A DNA stretch of 64,000 nucleotides, taken from NCBI GenBank assembly GCA_963740605.1, contig CAVUFC010000012.1, positions 44,371-108,370 of the forward strand, given 5' to 3'. Position numbers and translations under genes: made by a program. The stretch comes from DASSUW01 sp963740605. GTDB lineage: Bacteria; Actinomycetota; Thermoleophilia; Solirubrobacterales; Solirubrobacteraceae. Below are positions 38,089-48,101 of this stretch, piece by piece. Each line of letters starts with the position of its first letter. Position 1 is the first letter of the stretch. Under the pieces are notes generated by a model, which had not been told where the DNA came from, did no database searches, and worked only from the letters and a program-made list of their open reading frames with translations.

Positions 38089-39204
38089 TTGGCGCGCTCG
38101 AGCGACTACTACAAGACCCTCGGGGTCGACAAGAAGGCCTCGCAGGACGAGATCAAGAAGGCGTACCGCAAGCTCGCGCGCAAGTACCACCCCGACACCA
38201 ACAAGGAGGCCGGGGCGGAGGAACGCTTCAAGGAGATATCCGAGGCGTACGACGCCCTCGGCGACCCCGAGAAGCGCAAGAAGTACGACCGCGGCCAGTC
38301 GGTGTTCGGCGGCGCGAATCCGTTCGGCGGTGGTGCCGCCGGCGGGGCCGGCGCCGGCGACTACGGCTCCTTCTCGGACATCCTGTCGAACATCTTCAAC
38401 ACCACCGCGGGGCGCGGCGGCGCGCGCACGAAGCCGGCCGCCGAGCGTGGGCGCGACCTGGAGACGACGGTCTCGCTGTCGTTCGACCAGGCCGTCGACG
38501 GTGCGCAGATCCCGGTGTCGGTGGCGACGCACGTGCCGTGCAACACCTGCCGCGGCACCGGCGCCCGGCCGGGCACCTCGCCGATCGTCTGCCCCGTCTG
38601 TCAGGGTCGCGGCGTGGAGTCCCAGGGCCAGGGCGTGTTCTCGATCACGCGGCCGTGCTCGCGCTGTGGCGGCTCCGGCACCGTGATCGAGGATCCGTGC
38701 CCGACGTGCGCCGGCCAGGGGCGTCTGCGCGAGCTCAAGAAGTACCGCGTGAACATCCCCGCCGGCGTCAAGGACGGCTCGCGCATCCGCCTGCCCGGCA
38801 AGGGCGAGGCGGGGCTGCGCGGCGGCCCGGCCGGCGACCTGTATGTGATCACGCACGTGAGCGAGTCGCCGGTGTTCCGGCGCAAAGGCGAGAACTTCGA
38901 GGTCGAGGTCCCGATCACCGTCGCCGAGGCGTTGCGCGGCGCCGACGTCGAGGTCCCGACGCTGCACGGCACGAAGAAGCTCCGCGTGCCGGGCGGGACC
39001 AAGCACGGCACCGTGCAGCGGCTGCGCGGCGAGGGCCCGCCGACGCTCAACGGCAAGGGCCGCGGCGACATCCACTACCGGTTCGTGATCGACGTCCCCC
39101 GCGAGCTCACGGACGAGCAGCGCGAGGCGGTCGAGGCGCTGTCGTCGGTCATCAACGGCAACCCGCGCGAGACCCTGCTCCGCCAGGCGGCCGGAGGCTC
39201 GTGA
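38089..39204 (+). CDS. dnaJ: Co-chaperone DnaJ
   Basis: This 371-residue Hsp40 has a J domain with HPD at residues 34-36, a Gly/Phe-rich linker (about 75-105) and four CxxCxGxG zinc-finger repeats ('CNTCRGTG', 'CPVCQGRG', 'CSRCGGSG', 'CPTCAGQG'). The C-terminal substrate domain ends 'ETLLRQAAGGS'. It delivers clients to DnaK and stimulates its ATPase. The start is TTG 38089, supported by an AGGAGG ribosome site that overlaps the grpE stop. Its stop shares a base with the hspR ATG. Confidence 0.97.
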   Translation: MARSSDYYKTLGVDKKASQDEIKKAYRKLARKYHPDTNKEAGAEERFKEISEAYDALGDPEKRKKYDRGQSVFGGANPFGGGAAGGAGAGDYGSFSDILSNIFNTTAGRGGARTKPAAERGRDLETTVSLSFDQAVDGAQIPVSVATHVPCNTCRGTGARPGTSPIVCPVCQGRGVESQGQGVFSITRPCSRCGGSGTVIEDPCPTCAGQGRLRELKKYRVNIPAGVKDGSRIRLPGKGEAGLRGGPAGDLYVITHVSESPVFRRKGENFEVEVPITVAEALRGADVEVPTLHGTKKLRVPGGTKHGTVQRLRGEGPPTLNGKGRGDIHYRFVIDVPRELTDEQREAVEALSSVINGNPRETLLRQAAGGS

Positions 39205-39647
39205 TGGGCGCGCGGCGCACCACGCGCATCACGGCAAAGGTCTCCAACAACCGCGGCGTCTTCATGATCTCGGTGGCCGCCGAGCTCGCCGAGATGCACC
39301 CGCAGACATTGCGGATGTACGAGGCGCGCGGGCTGATCGAGCCCCAGCGCTCGCCGAAGGGCACGCGGCTGTACTCGCAGGACGACGTCGACCGCCTGCG
39401 CCGGATCCAGGAGATGACCACCGAGCTCGGGATGAATCTCGCGGGCGTCGAGCGCGTGTTCGAGCTCGAGGACAAGCTCTCGCGGCTTCAGGGCAAGGTC
39501 GACACGCTCGAGCGCCGCGCGCGGGCGCTGCAGGACGAGATCGCCCGCCTCGAGGAAGTGCGCCGCGAGGTCCGCGCCGAGATCGTGCGCTACGAGGCGC
39601 CGGGAACGGCGCTGATCCCGATCCGGCACGTCAAGCGCACAGGCTGA
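39204..39647 (+). CDS. hspR: Heat-shock repressor HspR (MerR family)
   Basis: This 147-residue MerR-type regulator has the winged-helix start 'FMISVAAELAEMHPQTLRMYEARGLIEPQRSPKGTRLYSQDDV', then the coiled-coil 'LEDKLSRLQGKVDTLERRARALQDEI'. HspR represses dnaK and clpB operons and needs DnaK as co-repressor. The ATG overlaps the dnaJ stop (TGATG). Placing the repressor last in its own operon gives feedback control. Its likely operators are at 35514 and 42897. Confidence 0.95.
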   Translation: MGARRTTRITAKVSNNRGVFMISVAAELAEMHPQTLRMYEARGLIEPQRSPKGTRLYSQDDVDRLRRIQEMTTELGMNLAGVERVFELEDKLSRLQGKVDTLERRARALQDEIARLEEVRREVRAEIVRYEAPGTALIPIRHVKRTG

Positions 39648-39649
39648 GC

Positions 39650-39668
39650 GCGGGGTACAGCGCCCCGC
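39650..39668 (+). terminator. Hairpin after the dnaK operon
   Basis: GCGGGG (39650-39655) pairs with CCCCGC (39663-39668) three bases after the hspR stop. No T-run follows, which is common for GC-rich actinobacteria, so this is a possible but weak terminator. Confidence 0.4.
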
Positions 39669-39717
39669 CGAGGCGCGCGAGGATCGCGCGGCCCTGCCGG
39701 CCGCCTCGGAGAGTACG

Positions 39718-40113
39718 TCAGTCGTCGCCGCCGCCGTGGCCGCTGTGCCCGCCGTGATCGTCGCCGACGTCGTGGTTCGGGCCGTCGTCGTCGCCGCCCC
39801 GAGAGGTGGAGCCCGGGCCCCGGTTGTTGTCATGACGCGTCGTCTGGACAGGCGCGACCGGAGTGCGCGGAGCATCGCCCGGGCCCTGGTCGAGCGTCCC
39901 GTCGTCGCTCGACGAAGCCGAGCGAGCTCGTGCGGTGCGATGGAGCGTCCGGTGGACGGTCTCGGTCCGCACCTGGGCCGGCGGATCGGTCTCCGCGGTC
40001 GGCGCCGGGGCGGTGGTGGTCTGCGTGCCGCCGGACGCGAGCGCGACGGCGGCGAGGAGGCTGAGCGCGGCGATTGTCACCGCGGCGGCAATGGAGGTTC
40101 GTGAGAAACGCAT
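39718..40113 (-). CDS. Exported low-complexity protein with His/Asp/Gly-rich tail
   Basis: The 131-residue product has a clear signal peptide or N-terminal anchor ('RFSRTSIAAAVTIAALSLLAAVALASGG'). A Thr/Ala/Pro-rich middle and Arg-rich patches follow. The C-terminal tail is made of His, Asp and Gly ('DDDGPNHDVGDDHGGHSGHGGGDD'), likely metal-binding. It diverges from the two-component system at 40206. A second protein with a very similar tail lies directly after the kinase gene (42272), so both are probable regulated partners. No family was recognised. Confidence 0.7.
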   Translation of the reverse strand: MRFSRTSIAAAVTIAALSLLAAVALASGGTQTTTAPAPTAETDPPAQVRTETVHRTLHRTARARSASSSDDGTLDQGPGDAPRTPVAPVQTTRHDNNRGPGSTSRGGDDDGPNHDVGDDHGGHSGHGGGDD

Positions 40114-40205
40114 GCTCACAGCCTCGGGTCACGCCGCCCAAGGCCCCGGCAACGCCGGGTTAAACCTTGGGAAAGCCTGGATCCGCCCGTCTAGATTGGA
40201 TCGCG

Positions 40206-40904
40206 GTGAAACCGCGTGTGCTTTTCGTCGAGGACGAGGCGAGCATCTACGAGCCGTTCTCGAAGGCGCTCGCCCGCGAGGGCTTCGAGCCCGTTGTGGC
40301 GCCGACCGCCAGGCGCGCCCTCGAGCTCGCCGAGGACGGTGACTTCGCGATCGTGCTGCTCGACCTGACGCTGCCCGACGGCGACGGCCGCGACATCTGC
40401 CGCGCCCTACGGCGCAGCTCCTCGGTCCCGATCCTCATGCTCACCGCGCGCGGCACCGAGGCCGACCGCATCGTCGGCCTCGAGCTCGGCGCCGACGATT
40501 ACGTCGTCAAGCCGTTCAGCGGCGCCGAGGTCATTGCCCGCATCCGCGCGATCCTGCGCCGCGCGACCCCCGAGCCGACCGACACGCCCGAGCCCGTCAG
40601 CGTCGGCGCGCTCGACGTCGACGTCGCCGCCCGCCGCGTGCATCTGAACGGCGAGGAGCTGCAGCTCAGCCGCAAGGAGTTCGACCTGCTCGCCGAGCTG
40701 ATCCGCCACGCCGGCCGTGTGGTCACGCGCGAGCAGCTGATGGACCGCGTGTGGGACGAGAACTGGTTCGGCTCGACCAAGACGCTCGATGTGCACATCC
40801 GCTGGCTGCGCCAGAAGCTCGGCGACGACCCGTCGCAGCCGCGCTACGTGCACACGGTCCGCGGCGTCGGCTTCCGCTTCACCGCGCCGGAGGAGTTCTC
40901 GTAA
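40206..40904 (+). CDS. OmpR/PhoB-family response regulator
   Basis: This 232-residue protein has a receiver domain with the acidic pair 'VEDE', the phospho-acceptor Asp in 'VLLDLTLPDGDG', 'LTARG' (Thr switch) and 'DDYVVKPFS' (Lys). It is followed by a winged-helix DNA-binding domain ending 'YVHTVRGVGFRF'. The GTG start is chosen because the receiver begins just after it. A TAGATT hexamer lies 8 bp upstream, so the message may be leaderless. The kinase gene starts at its stop codon. Confidence 0.96.
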   Translation: MKPRVLFVEDEASIYEPFSKALAREGFEPVVAPTARRALELAEDGDFAIVLLDLTLPDGDGRDICRALRRSSSVPILMLTARGTEADRIVGLELGADDYVVKPFSGAEVIARIRAILRRATPEPTDTPEPVSVGALDVDVAARRVHLNGEELQLSRKEFDLLAELIRHAGRVVTREQLMDRVWDENWFGSTKTLDVHIRWLRQKLGDDPSQPRYVHTVRGVGFRFTAPEEFS

Positions 40905-42247
40905 GCCTCCGGCTCCGCCTGCTGCTGGCGCTCGCCTACGTGCTGGTGCTGGCGATCGTCGCCCTCGAGGTACCGCTGATCTTCAGCATGCGCGACCGCG
41001 TCGATGCCGAGGTCCGCTCGCAGGCGCGCAGCCAGGCGGAGTTCCTCGCCGCGACCGTCAATCTCGGTGCGCGCGGCGACCTCCCCGGGATCACTCGCGT
41101 GGCCGGCGACCGGCTGCGCGGCCGCGTGATCATCGTCGGCCGCAACGGACGCCTGCTCGCGGACTCGGCGGGCACCGAGCGCGTCGGCGTCGACTACAGC
41201 TCGCGGCCCGAGATCGCCGCCGCGCTCAGGAACAGCGTCGCGCAGGAACGGCGATCGAGCGCGACGCTCGGGCAGGAGATCCTCGCCACCGCGGTGCCGA
41301 TCGTGCGCGGCAACCGCAACGAAGGCGCCGTACGCGTGACCCAGAGCGTCGACGCGGTCAACCGGGCGACCTGGCGCGCCACGTTCGGCCTGATCGCGAT
41401 CGGCGTGCTCGTACTCGGGCTCGGACTCGCCGCCGGTGCCGTGATCGCCCGTCAGGTCGCCGGGCCGGTGCGCCGGCTCGACGTCGCCGCACGCCAGGTC
41501 GCGAACGGCGATCTGTCGGCGCGCGCGAAGGTCGAGGGCAGCGCCGAGCAGCAGCGGCTCGCGCATACGTTCAACGCGATGACCGAGCGGATCGAGCGCC
41601 TGCTCGACAGCCAGCGCGAGTTCATCGCCGACGCGTCGCACCAGCTGCGCACGCCGCTGTCCGGCCTGCGGTTGCGGCTCGAGGAGGCGCGTGCATCCAC
41701 GCGCGACCCCGACGCGCACTCCGAGATCGATGCCGGCCTGGGCGAGCTCGATCGCCTGTCGGCGATCATTTCCGAGCTGCTCGTGCTGTCGCAGGCGGGG
41801 GAGGTCGACGCGCCGCCCGAGCACGTCGACCTCGAGGACGCCGCGCACCGCGCCGCCGCGCGCTGGGACGGCTCCGGCGGCGGCCGTGTGCTGGCCGACG
41901 GCGTGCCGGCCGACGGCTACTGCCCGCAGGCCGACCTCGATCGCGCGCTCGACGCGCTGGTCGAGAACGCGCTGCACTACGGCAACGGCAGGGTCGAGGT
42001 GCGATCGGCGCCCGGCGCCGTGGACGTGCTCGACCGCGGCCCGGGCCTTGCCGAGGACGAGCTGGCCGCGGTGTTCGAGCGGTTCCACCGCGGCCGCGCC
42101 GGCCGTTCCGGGCCGTCCGGCACCGGGCTTGGGCTCCCGATCGCGCGCGAGCTCGCGCGGCGCTGGGGCGGCGACGTCACGCTCGCCAACCGCGACGGCG
42201 GCGGCGCGCGAGCCCGCGTGACCGTCCCATCTTTTCCCGAGGCTTAA
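40901..42247 (+). CDS. Two-component sensor histidine kinase, start codon unresolved
   Basis: This membrane kinase has a first transmembrane helix ('LLLALAYVLVLAIVALEVPL'), an extracytoplasmic sensor of about 120 residues, a second helix ('FGLIAIGVLVLGLGLAAGAVIA'), HAMP, HisKA with 'DASHQLRTPLSGLR' and a HATPase domain ('GTGLGLPIARELARRWGG'). The expected GTG start overlapping the regulator's stop (GTGA) reads GTA here, with TAA as the stop. No ATG, GTG or TTG lies between there and the first helix, so GTA 40901 is the nominal start. Genes on either side encode His/Asp/Gly-tailed exported proteins. Confidence 0.9.
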   Translation, partial: VSLRLRLLLALAYVLVLAIVALEVPLIFSMRDRVDAEVRSQARSQAEFLAATVNLGARGDLPGITRVAGDRLRGRVIIVGRNGRLLADSAGTERVGVDYSSRPEIAAALRNSVAQERRSSATLGQEILATAVPIVRGNRNEGAVRVTQSVDAVNRATWRATFGLIAIGVLVLGLGLAAGAVIARQVAGPVRRLDVAARQVANGDLSARAKVEGSAEQQRLAHTFNAMTERIERLLDSQREFIADASHQLRTPLSGLRLRLEEARASTRDPDAHSEIDAGLGELDRLSAIISELLVLSQAGEVDAPPEHVDLEDAAHRAAARWDGSGGGRVLADGVPADGYCPQADLDRALDALVENALHYGNGRVEVRSAPGAVDVLDRGPGLAEDELAAVFERFHRGRAGRSGPSGTGLGLPIARELARRWGGDVTLANRDGGGARARVTVPSFPEA

Positions 42248-42271
42248 CCCACCGCGGGCTACGGTGACGGA

Positions 42272-42619
42272 GTGCCGCGAACGGTCCTGTGGATCCTTGC
42301 CGCTGTCGCCGGCGTCCTGCTTGTCGCAGGCGTCACGGCGGCTGCTTCCTCGCTCTCGACGCAGACCGTCGGGCTGTCGTCGGAACCGCTGAGTGCGGGC
42401 GAGCAGCTGACCCCGCGCGCCACCGCCACGCCGACGCCCAAGCCGAAGGCGCGCCTGAAGCCCAAGCGCACTCCGACGCCCACCGCGACGGCCGTGCCGA
42501 CCGCGGTACCGACTGCCGTCCCCACCGTCGACGACCACGGCGGCGGCGACGACCACTCCGGCAAGGGCGGCGGGGGCAGCGACAACTCCGGCCACGGCGG
42601 CGGCGGGGCCGACGACTAA
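42272..42619 (+). CDS. Exported/anchored protein with Pro-Thr linker and His/Asp/Gly-rich tail
   Basis: This 115-residue protein has an N-terminal membrane helix ('VLWILAAVAGVLLVAGVTAAA'). A Pro/Thr/Ala/Lys linker with repeated 'TAVPTAVPT' follows, then a tail rich in His, Asp, Gly and Ser ('DDHGGGDDHSGKGGGGSDNSGHGGGGADD'). It resembles the tail of the protein encoded at 39718. A TACGGT hexamer lies 6 bp before the GTG start. The tail could chelate metal ions outside the cell. Function unknown. Confidence 0.7.
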   Translation: MPRTVLWILAAVAGVLLVAGVTAAASSLSTQTVGLSSEPLSAGEQLTPRATATPTPKPKARLKPKRTPTPTATAVPTAVPTAVPTVDDHGGGDDHSGKGGGGSDNSGHGGGGADD

Positions 42620-42663
42620 GCCCGGTCGACCAGAGCCCGGCGGGGGCGTACCATCCGTTGGAG

Positions 42664-42891
42664 ATGCTGGTCGACGCCTCGTGGCCCCCGCGCGAGCCTG
42701 ACCCCGACCGCCGGCCGATCCGGTGGCCGCGGTACCGCTGGCCGCTGCTGATGGTGCTGTTCGTGATCGGCTTCGAGGTCGCGCCGCCGCTGCTCGCCTA
42801 CATCTGCATCGTCGCGGCGCTGTACTGCGCGATCGAGTCGCTGCTGCTGCTCCTGCCGAACAGCGACGGCCTTCGCGACTATCGCCAGTAG
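42664..42891 (+). CDS. Small membrane protein (75 residues), unknown function
   Basis: A 28-residue Pro/Arg/Asp-rich cytoplasmic start ('WPPREPDPDRRPIRWPRYRWP') is followed by two hydrophobic segments ('LLMVLFVIGFEVAPPLLAYICIVAALYC' and 'AIESLLLLL') and a short polar end. TACCAT (42648-42653) lies 10 bp before the ATG. It precedes clpB, whose promoter starts right after its stop codon. No family was recognised. Confidence 0.7.
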   Translation: MLVDASWPPREPDPDRRPIRWPRYRWPLLMVLFVIGFEVAPPLLAYICIVAALYCAIESLLLLLPNSDGLRDYRQ

Positions 42892-42896
42892 CGCGC

Positions 42897-42923
42897 TAAA
42901 ATCTTAGTCCCACCGACTGAGAT
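42897..42923 (+). promoter_or_regulatory. clpB promoter -10 box with overlapping HspR (HAIR-like) operator
   Basis: TAAAAT (42897-42902) overlaps the repeat ATCTTAGT (42901-42908), 7-bp spacer, ACTGAGAT (42916-42923), nearly palindromic with one mismatch. The hexamer-to-repeat offset is identical to that upstream of dnaK, where the right half-site is the same eight bases. Joint repression by HspR is the simplest reading. Confidence 0.78.
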
Positions 42924-42932
42924 TTAGGGACC

Positions 42933-45435
<2,503 letters not shown>

Positions 45436-45449
<14 letters not shown>

Positions 45450-46098
45450 GGCTCTGCCGCACCCGGATGATCACGCGCTGCGCGTTGGTCGCCGGGTGCG
45501 GTGAGTACCGCTTCTGCTGGTCCACCTGCAGCGTCCACTGGCCGACCGACGGGTGCCTCACGGGGATCTGCCGGCCGCGGGCGTGGAACGTTCCGCACGG
45601 GAGGTGCGAGCTCGCGACGAACCGGACCGTCTTGCGCAGCTTGCCGCCGAAGATGTAGTGCCCGTAGACGGGCGCGGCGGCGGTGAAGCCGCGGCCGCTG
45701 AAGCGGACCCGGCGCGACGGCCTGGCCCGGCGCGGGCGCAGCTTGACCGCAAGGTTCGTGACGCGCGAGGTCTGCGTCGCGAGGTTGTTGGGGTTCTGGT
45801 CCTCGACCAGGACAAGCGTGAACTGGTGCTCGTTGAGGCCCTCGAACGGCGCCGAAACGCTCGCCTGCGCCTCGCCGAACGCGCCCGACATTCCGGTCGC
45901 CTCGGTGTTGCCGTCGATCTGCAGCGTCAGCGCGGCGAGCGGGGCGAACCCGGTCGCGTGCACGTCGATCCGCTCCCGCTGCGTGGGCAGATCGCCGTCA
46001 GAGACGTAACACGGCTTGAGCGGGCCCATCGTGACCGTCGCCTGAGCGGGCGCGGCCATGAACAGGAGCAGCAAAGGGATCGCGGCGAGTGCCCGCAC
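45436..46098 (-). CDS. Exported protein with Ig-like/beta-sandwich repeats, unknown function
   Basis: This 220-residue protein starts at GTG 46098, which keeps the signal peptide 'RALAAIPLLLLFMAAPAQA'. The ATG at 46149 would overlap the divergent gene's start and is rejected. The mature part has two beta-rich halves: 'IDVHATGFAPLAALTLQIDG' and 'RVRFSGRGFTAAAPVYGHYIFGGKLRKTVRF'. They resemble surface Ig-like domains of the 'gRGF....pVygHyv' type seen in Solirubrobacter-like bacteria. It contains a single Cys pair. Role unknown, probably extracellular. Confidence 0.75.
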
Positions 46099-46147
46099 GT
46101 TGTGGAGAACACTGCATCGGGCCGAAAGGATCGGATACAACGAGCGC

Positions 46148-46429
46148 ATGCCGACCTACATCATGCTCTCAACCCTCACTCCCGAGGGAGTGCAGACCGT
46201 CAAGAACAACCCAGCCCGCATCCGCGAGGTCAACAAGGAGGTCGAGCAGCTGGGCGCCACGGTCAAGGCGCAGTGGGCCGTGCTCGGCCACTTCGACTTC
46301 GTGAACATCGTCGAGGCGCCTGACGAGAAGACGATGGCGCGCATCTCGCTCGAGCTCGGCTCGCGCGGCACGGCCCATTACGAGTCGCTCCCCGCGATCC
46401 CGATCGACGACTTCATCGCGGCCCTGTGA
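46148..46429 (+). CDS. GYD-domain protein
   Basis: This 93-residue protein matches the GYD family: 'YIMLSTLTPEGVQTVKNNPARIREVNKEVEQLGATVKAQWAVLGHFDFVNIVEAPDEKTMARISLELGSRG'. The fold is ferredoxin-like, and members are thought to be small ligand-binding or cell-surface-linked regulators without known catalysis. It heads the purine gene chain: its TGA overlaps the purD GTG (GTGA), so it is translationally coupled to purine synthesis. Its role there is unknown. Confidence 0.9.
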   Translation: MPTYIMLSTLTPEGVQTVKNNPARIREVNKEVEQLGATVKAQWAVLGHFDFVNIVEAPDEKTMARISLELGSRGTAHYESLPAIPIDDFIAAL

Positions 46430-47634
46430 CCCCACGCGTCCTCGTGGTCGGCGGCGGCGGCCGCGAGCACGCCATCGTCCGCGCGCTCAAGCGCTCACCG
46501 CAGACGCCGGAGGTCTTCTGCACACCCGGCAACGCGGGCATCGCGGGCGACGCGACGATCGTCGGCGACGACCAGGCGGCGACGATGGACCTCGTCGTCG
46601 TCGGGCCCGAGGCGCCGCTCGTCGCCGGTTATGCCGACGCGTGCCCCGTCCCGTGCTTCGGGCCGCTGGCCGCCGCCGCGCGGCTCGAAGGGTCGAAGGC
46701 GTACGCCAAGGAGGTCATGGCGGCCGCCGGCGTCCCGACGGCCGCGTTCGCCGTCGTCGACTCGGTGGAGGCCGGGATGGCCGCGATCACCGGCTACCCG
46801 ACCGTGATCAAGGCCGACGGGCTCGCCGCCGGCAAGGGCGTGGTGATCGCCACCGACGAGGCGCAGGCGCGGGAGGCGCTGGAGGCGATGCTCGTCGAGC
46901 GCCGGTTCGGCGACTTCCCGGTCGTGGTCGAGGAGTTCCTCGACGGCGACGAGCTGTCGCTGCTGGCGCTCTGCGACGGCGAGACCGCGGTCCCGCTCGC
47001 ACCGGCGCGCGACTACAAGCGGATCGGTGACGGCGATGTCGGCCCGAACACCGGCGGGATGGGCTCGTACTCGCCCGTGCCGGAGATCGACGATGCGATG
47101 GTCGAGCGGATCCGCACCGACGTCCACCAGCCGGTCGTCGACGAGCTCGCGCGCCGCGGCACGCCGTTCCACGGGGTGCTGTACGCGGGGCTGATGCTCA
47201 CCGCCGCCGGCCCGCGCGTGCTCGAGTTCAACGTGCGCTTCGGCGATCCGGAGACGCAGGCCGTGCTCCCGCGACTGCGCTCGGACCTGCTCGACCTGAT
47301 GCAGCGCGCCACGCGGCCGGGCGGGCTGGCGGGCGTGTCGCTGGAGTGGGACGCCCGGACCGCGGTGACGGTCGTGCTCGCCTCGCGCGGGTATCCCGCG
47401 ACCTCGTCCTCGGGCGACGTCATCCACGGGCTGGACCTCGTCGCCGACGAGGAGGTCGAGGTCACGCACGCGGGCACGGCGGCCGCGGGCGACGACGTCG
47501 TGACCGCGGGCGGGCGGGTCCTGAACGTGACGGCGCTCGGCGAGACCACGCTTGCCGCCCGCGAGCATGCATATGCTGCCGCCGACGTGATCCGCTTCGA
47601 CGGGCGCCAACTGCGCCGGGACATCGCCATATGA
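46426..47634 (+). CDS. purD: Phosphoribosylamine-glycine ligase (GAR synthetase)
   Basis: This 402-residue ATP-grasp enzyme starts with the 'VLVVGGGGREHAIV' nucleotide-like motif. It has 'GSKAYAKEVMAAAGVPTA', 'VIKADGLAAGKGVVIA', 'FLDGDELSLLALCDG', 'GGMGSYSPVP' and 'FNVRFGDPETQAVLPRL'. It catalyses step 2 of IMP synthesis. It is linked at both ends by 4-bp overlaps: GTG 46426 with the GYD gene and ATGA with purE. Confidence 0.97.
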   Translation: MTPRVLVVGGGGREHAIVRALKRSPQTPEVFCTPGNAGIAGDATIVGDDQAATMDLVVVGPEAPLVAGYADACPVPCFGPLAAAARLEGSKAYAKEVMAAAGVPTAAFAVVDSVEAGMAAITGYPTVIKADGLAAGKGVVIATDEAQAREALEAMLVERRFGDFPVVVEEFLDGDELSLLALCDGETAVPLAPARDYKRIGDGDVGPNTGGMGSYSPVPEIDDAMVERIRTDVHQPVVDELARRGTPFHGVLYAGLMLTAAGPRVLEFNVRFGDPETQAVLPRLRSDLLDLMQRATRPGGLAGVSLEWDARTAVTVVLASRGYPATSSSGDVIHGLDLVADEEVEVTHAGTAAAGDDVVTAGGRVLNVTALGETTLAAREHAYAAADVIRFDGRQLRRDIAI

Positions 47635-48101
47635 ACCAAGAATCCGGTCCGGTTACAGAGGCCTCGGTCGAGGCCGAGTTCGAGGGCCTCGAGGTCGACG
47701 CGCCGCTCGTCGGCATCGTCATGGGCTCCAAGAGCGACCTGCCCGCCATGGAGGCCGCGTCCAAGGAGCTCGACGAGCGCGGGATCCGCAACGAGGTGCG
47801 CGTGATGTCGGCGCACCGCGATCCCGAGACCGTTGCCGAGTACGCCCGCAACGCCAAGCTGCGCGGCCTGCGCGTGATCATCGCCGGCGCGGGGCTGTCG
47901 GCCGCGCTGCCCGGCGTGGTCGCCGCCCACACGCCGCTGCCCGTGATCGGCGTGCCGCTCACATCCTCCAAGTCGGTCGCCGGCGGGCTCGACGCCCTGC
48001 TCTCGATCGCCCAGATGCCGCCGGGCGTGCCGGTGGCCTGCGTCGGCGTGGACAGCGCGAAGAACGCGGCCGTGCTCGCGGCGCGCATACTCGACGCGTG
48101 A
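47631..48101 (+). CDS. purE: N5-carboxyaminoimidazole ribonucleotide mutase
   Basis: This 156-residue PurE class I enzyme has 'GIVMGSKSDLPAMEAASKELDERGI', 'VMSAHRDPETVAEYA' with the catalytic His, 'IAGAGLSAALPGVVAAHTPLPVIGVPL' and 'GVDSAKNAAVLAARIL'. An N-terminal extension of ~20 acidic residues precedes the fold. A purK gene, needed by class I systems, is not seen in the window. The ATG overlaps the purD stop and the stop overlaps purB. Confidence 0.96.
   Translation: MNQESGPVTEASVEAEFEGLEVDAPLVGIVMGSKSDLPAMEAASKELDERGIRNEVRVMSAHRDPETVAEYARNAKLRGLRVIIAGAGLSAALPGVVAAHTPLPVIGVPLTSSKSVAGGLDALLSIAQMPPGVPVACVGVDSAKNAAVLAARILDA

Noticed and set aside
39648..39717. Strong rho-independent terminator after hspR
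   Set aside because: A hairpin is present but there is no T-run; only a low-confidence terminator is listed.
42664..42891. Small gene before clpB as part of a clpB operon
   Set aside because: It has its own promoter-like TACCAT and the clpB promoter/operator lies after its stop, so it is a separate unit.
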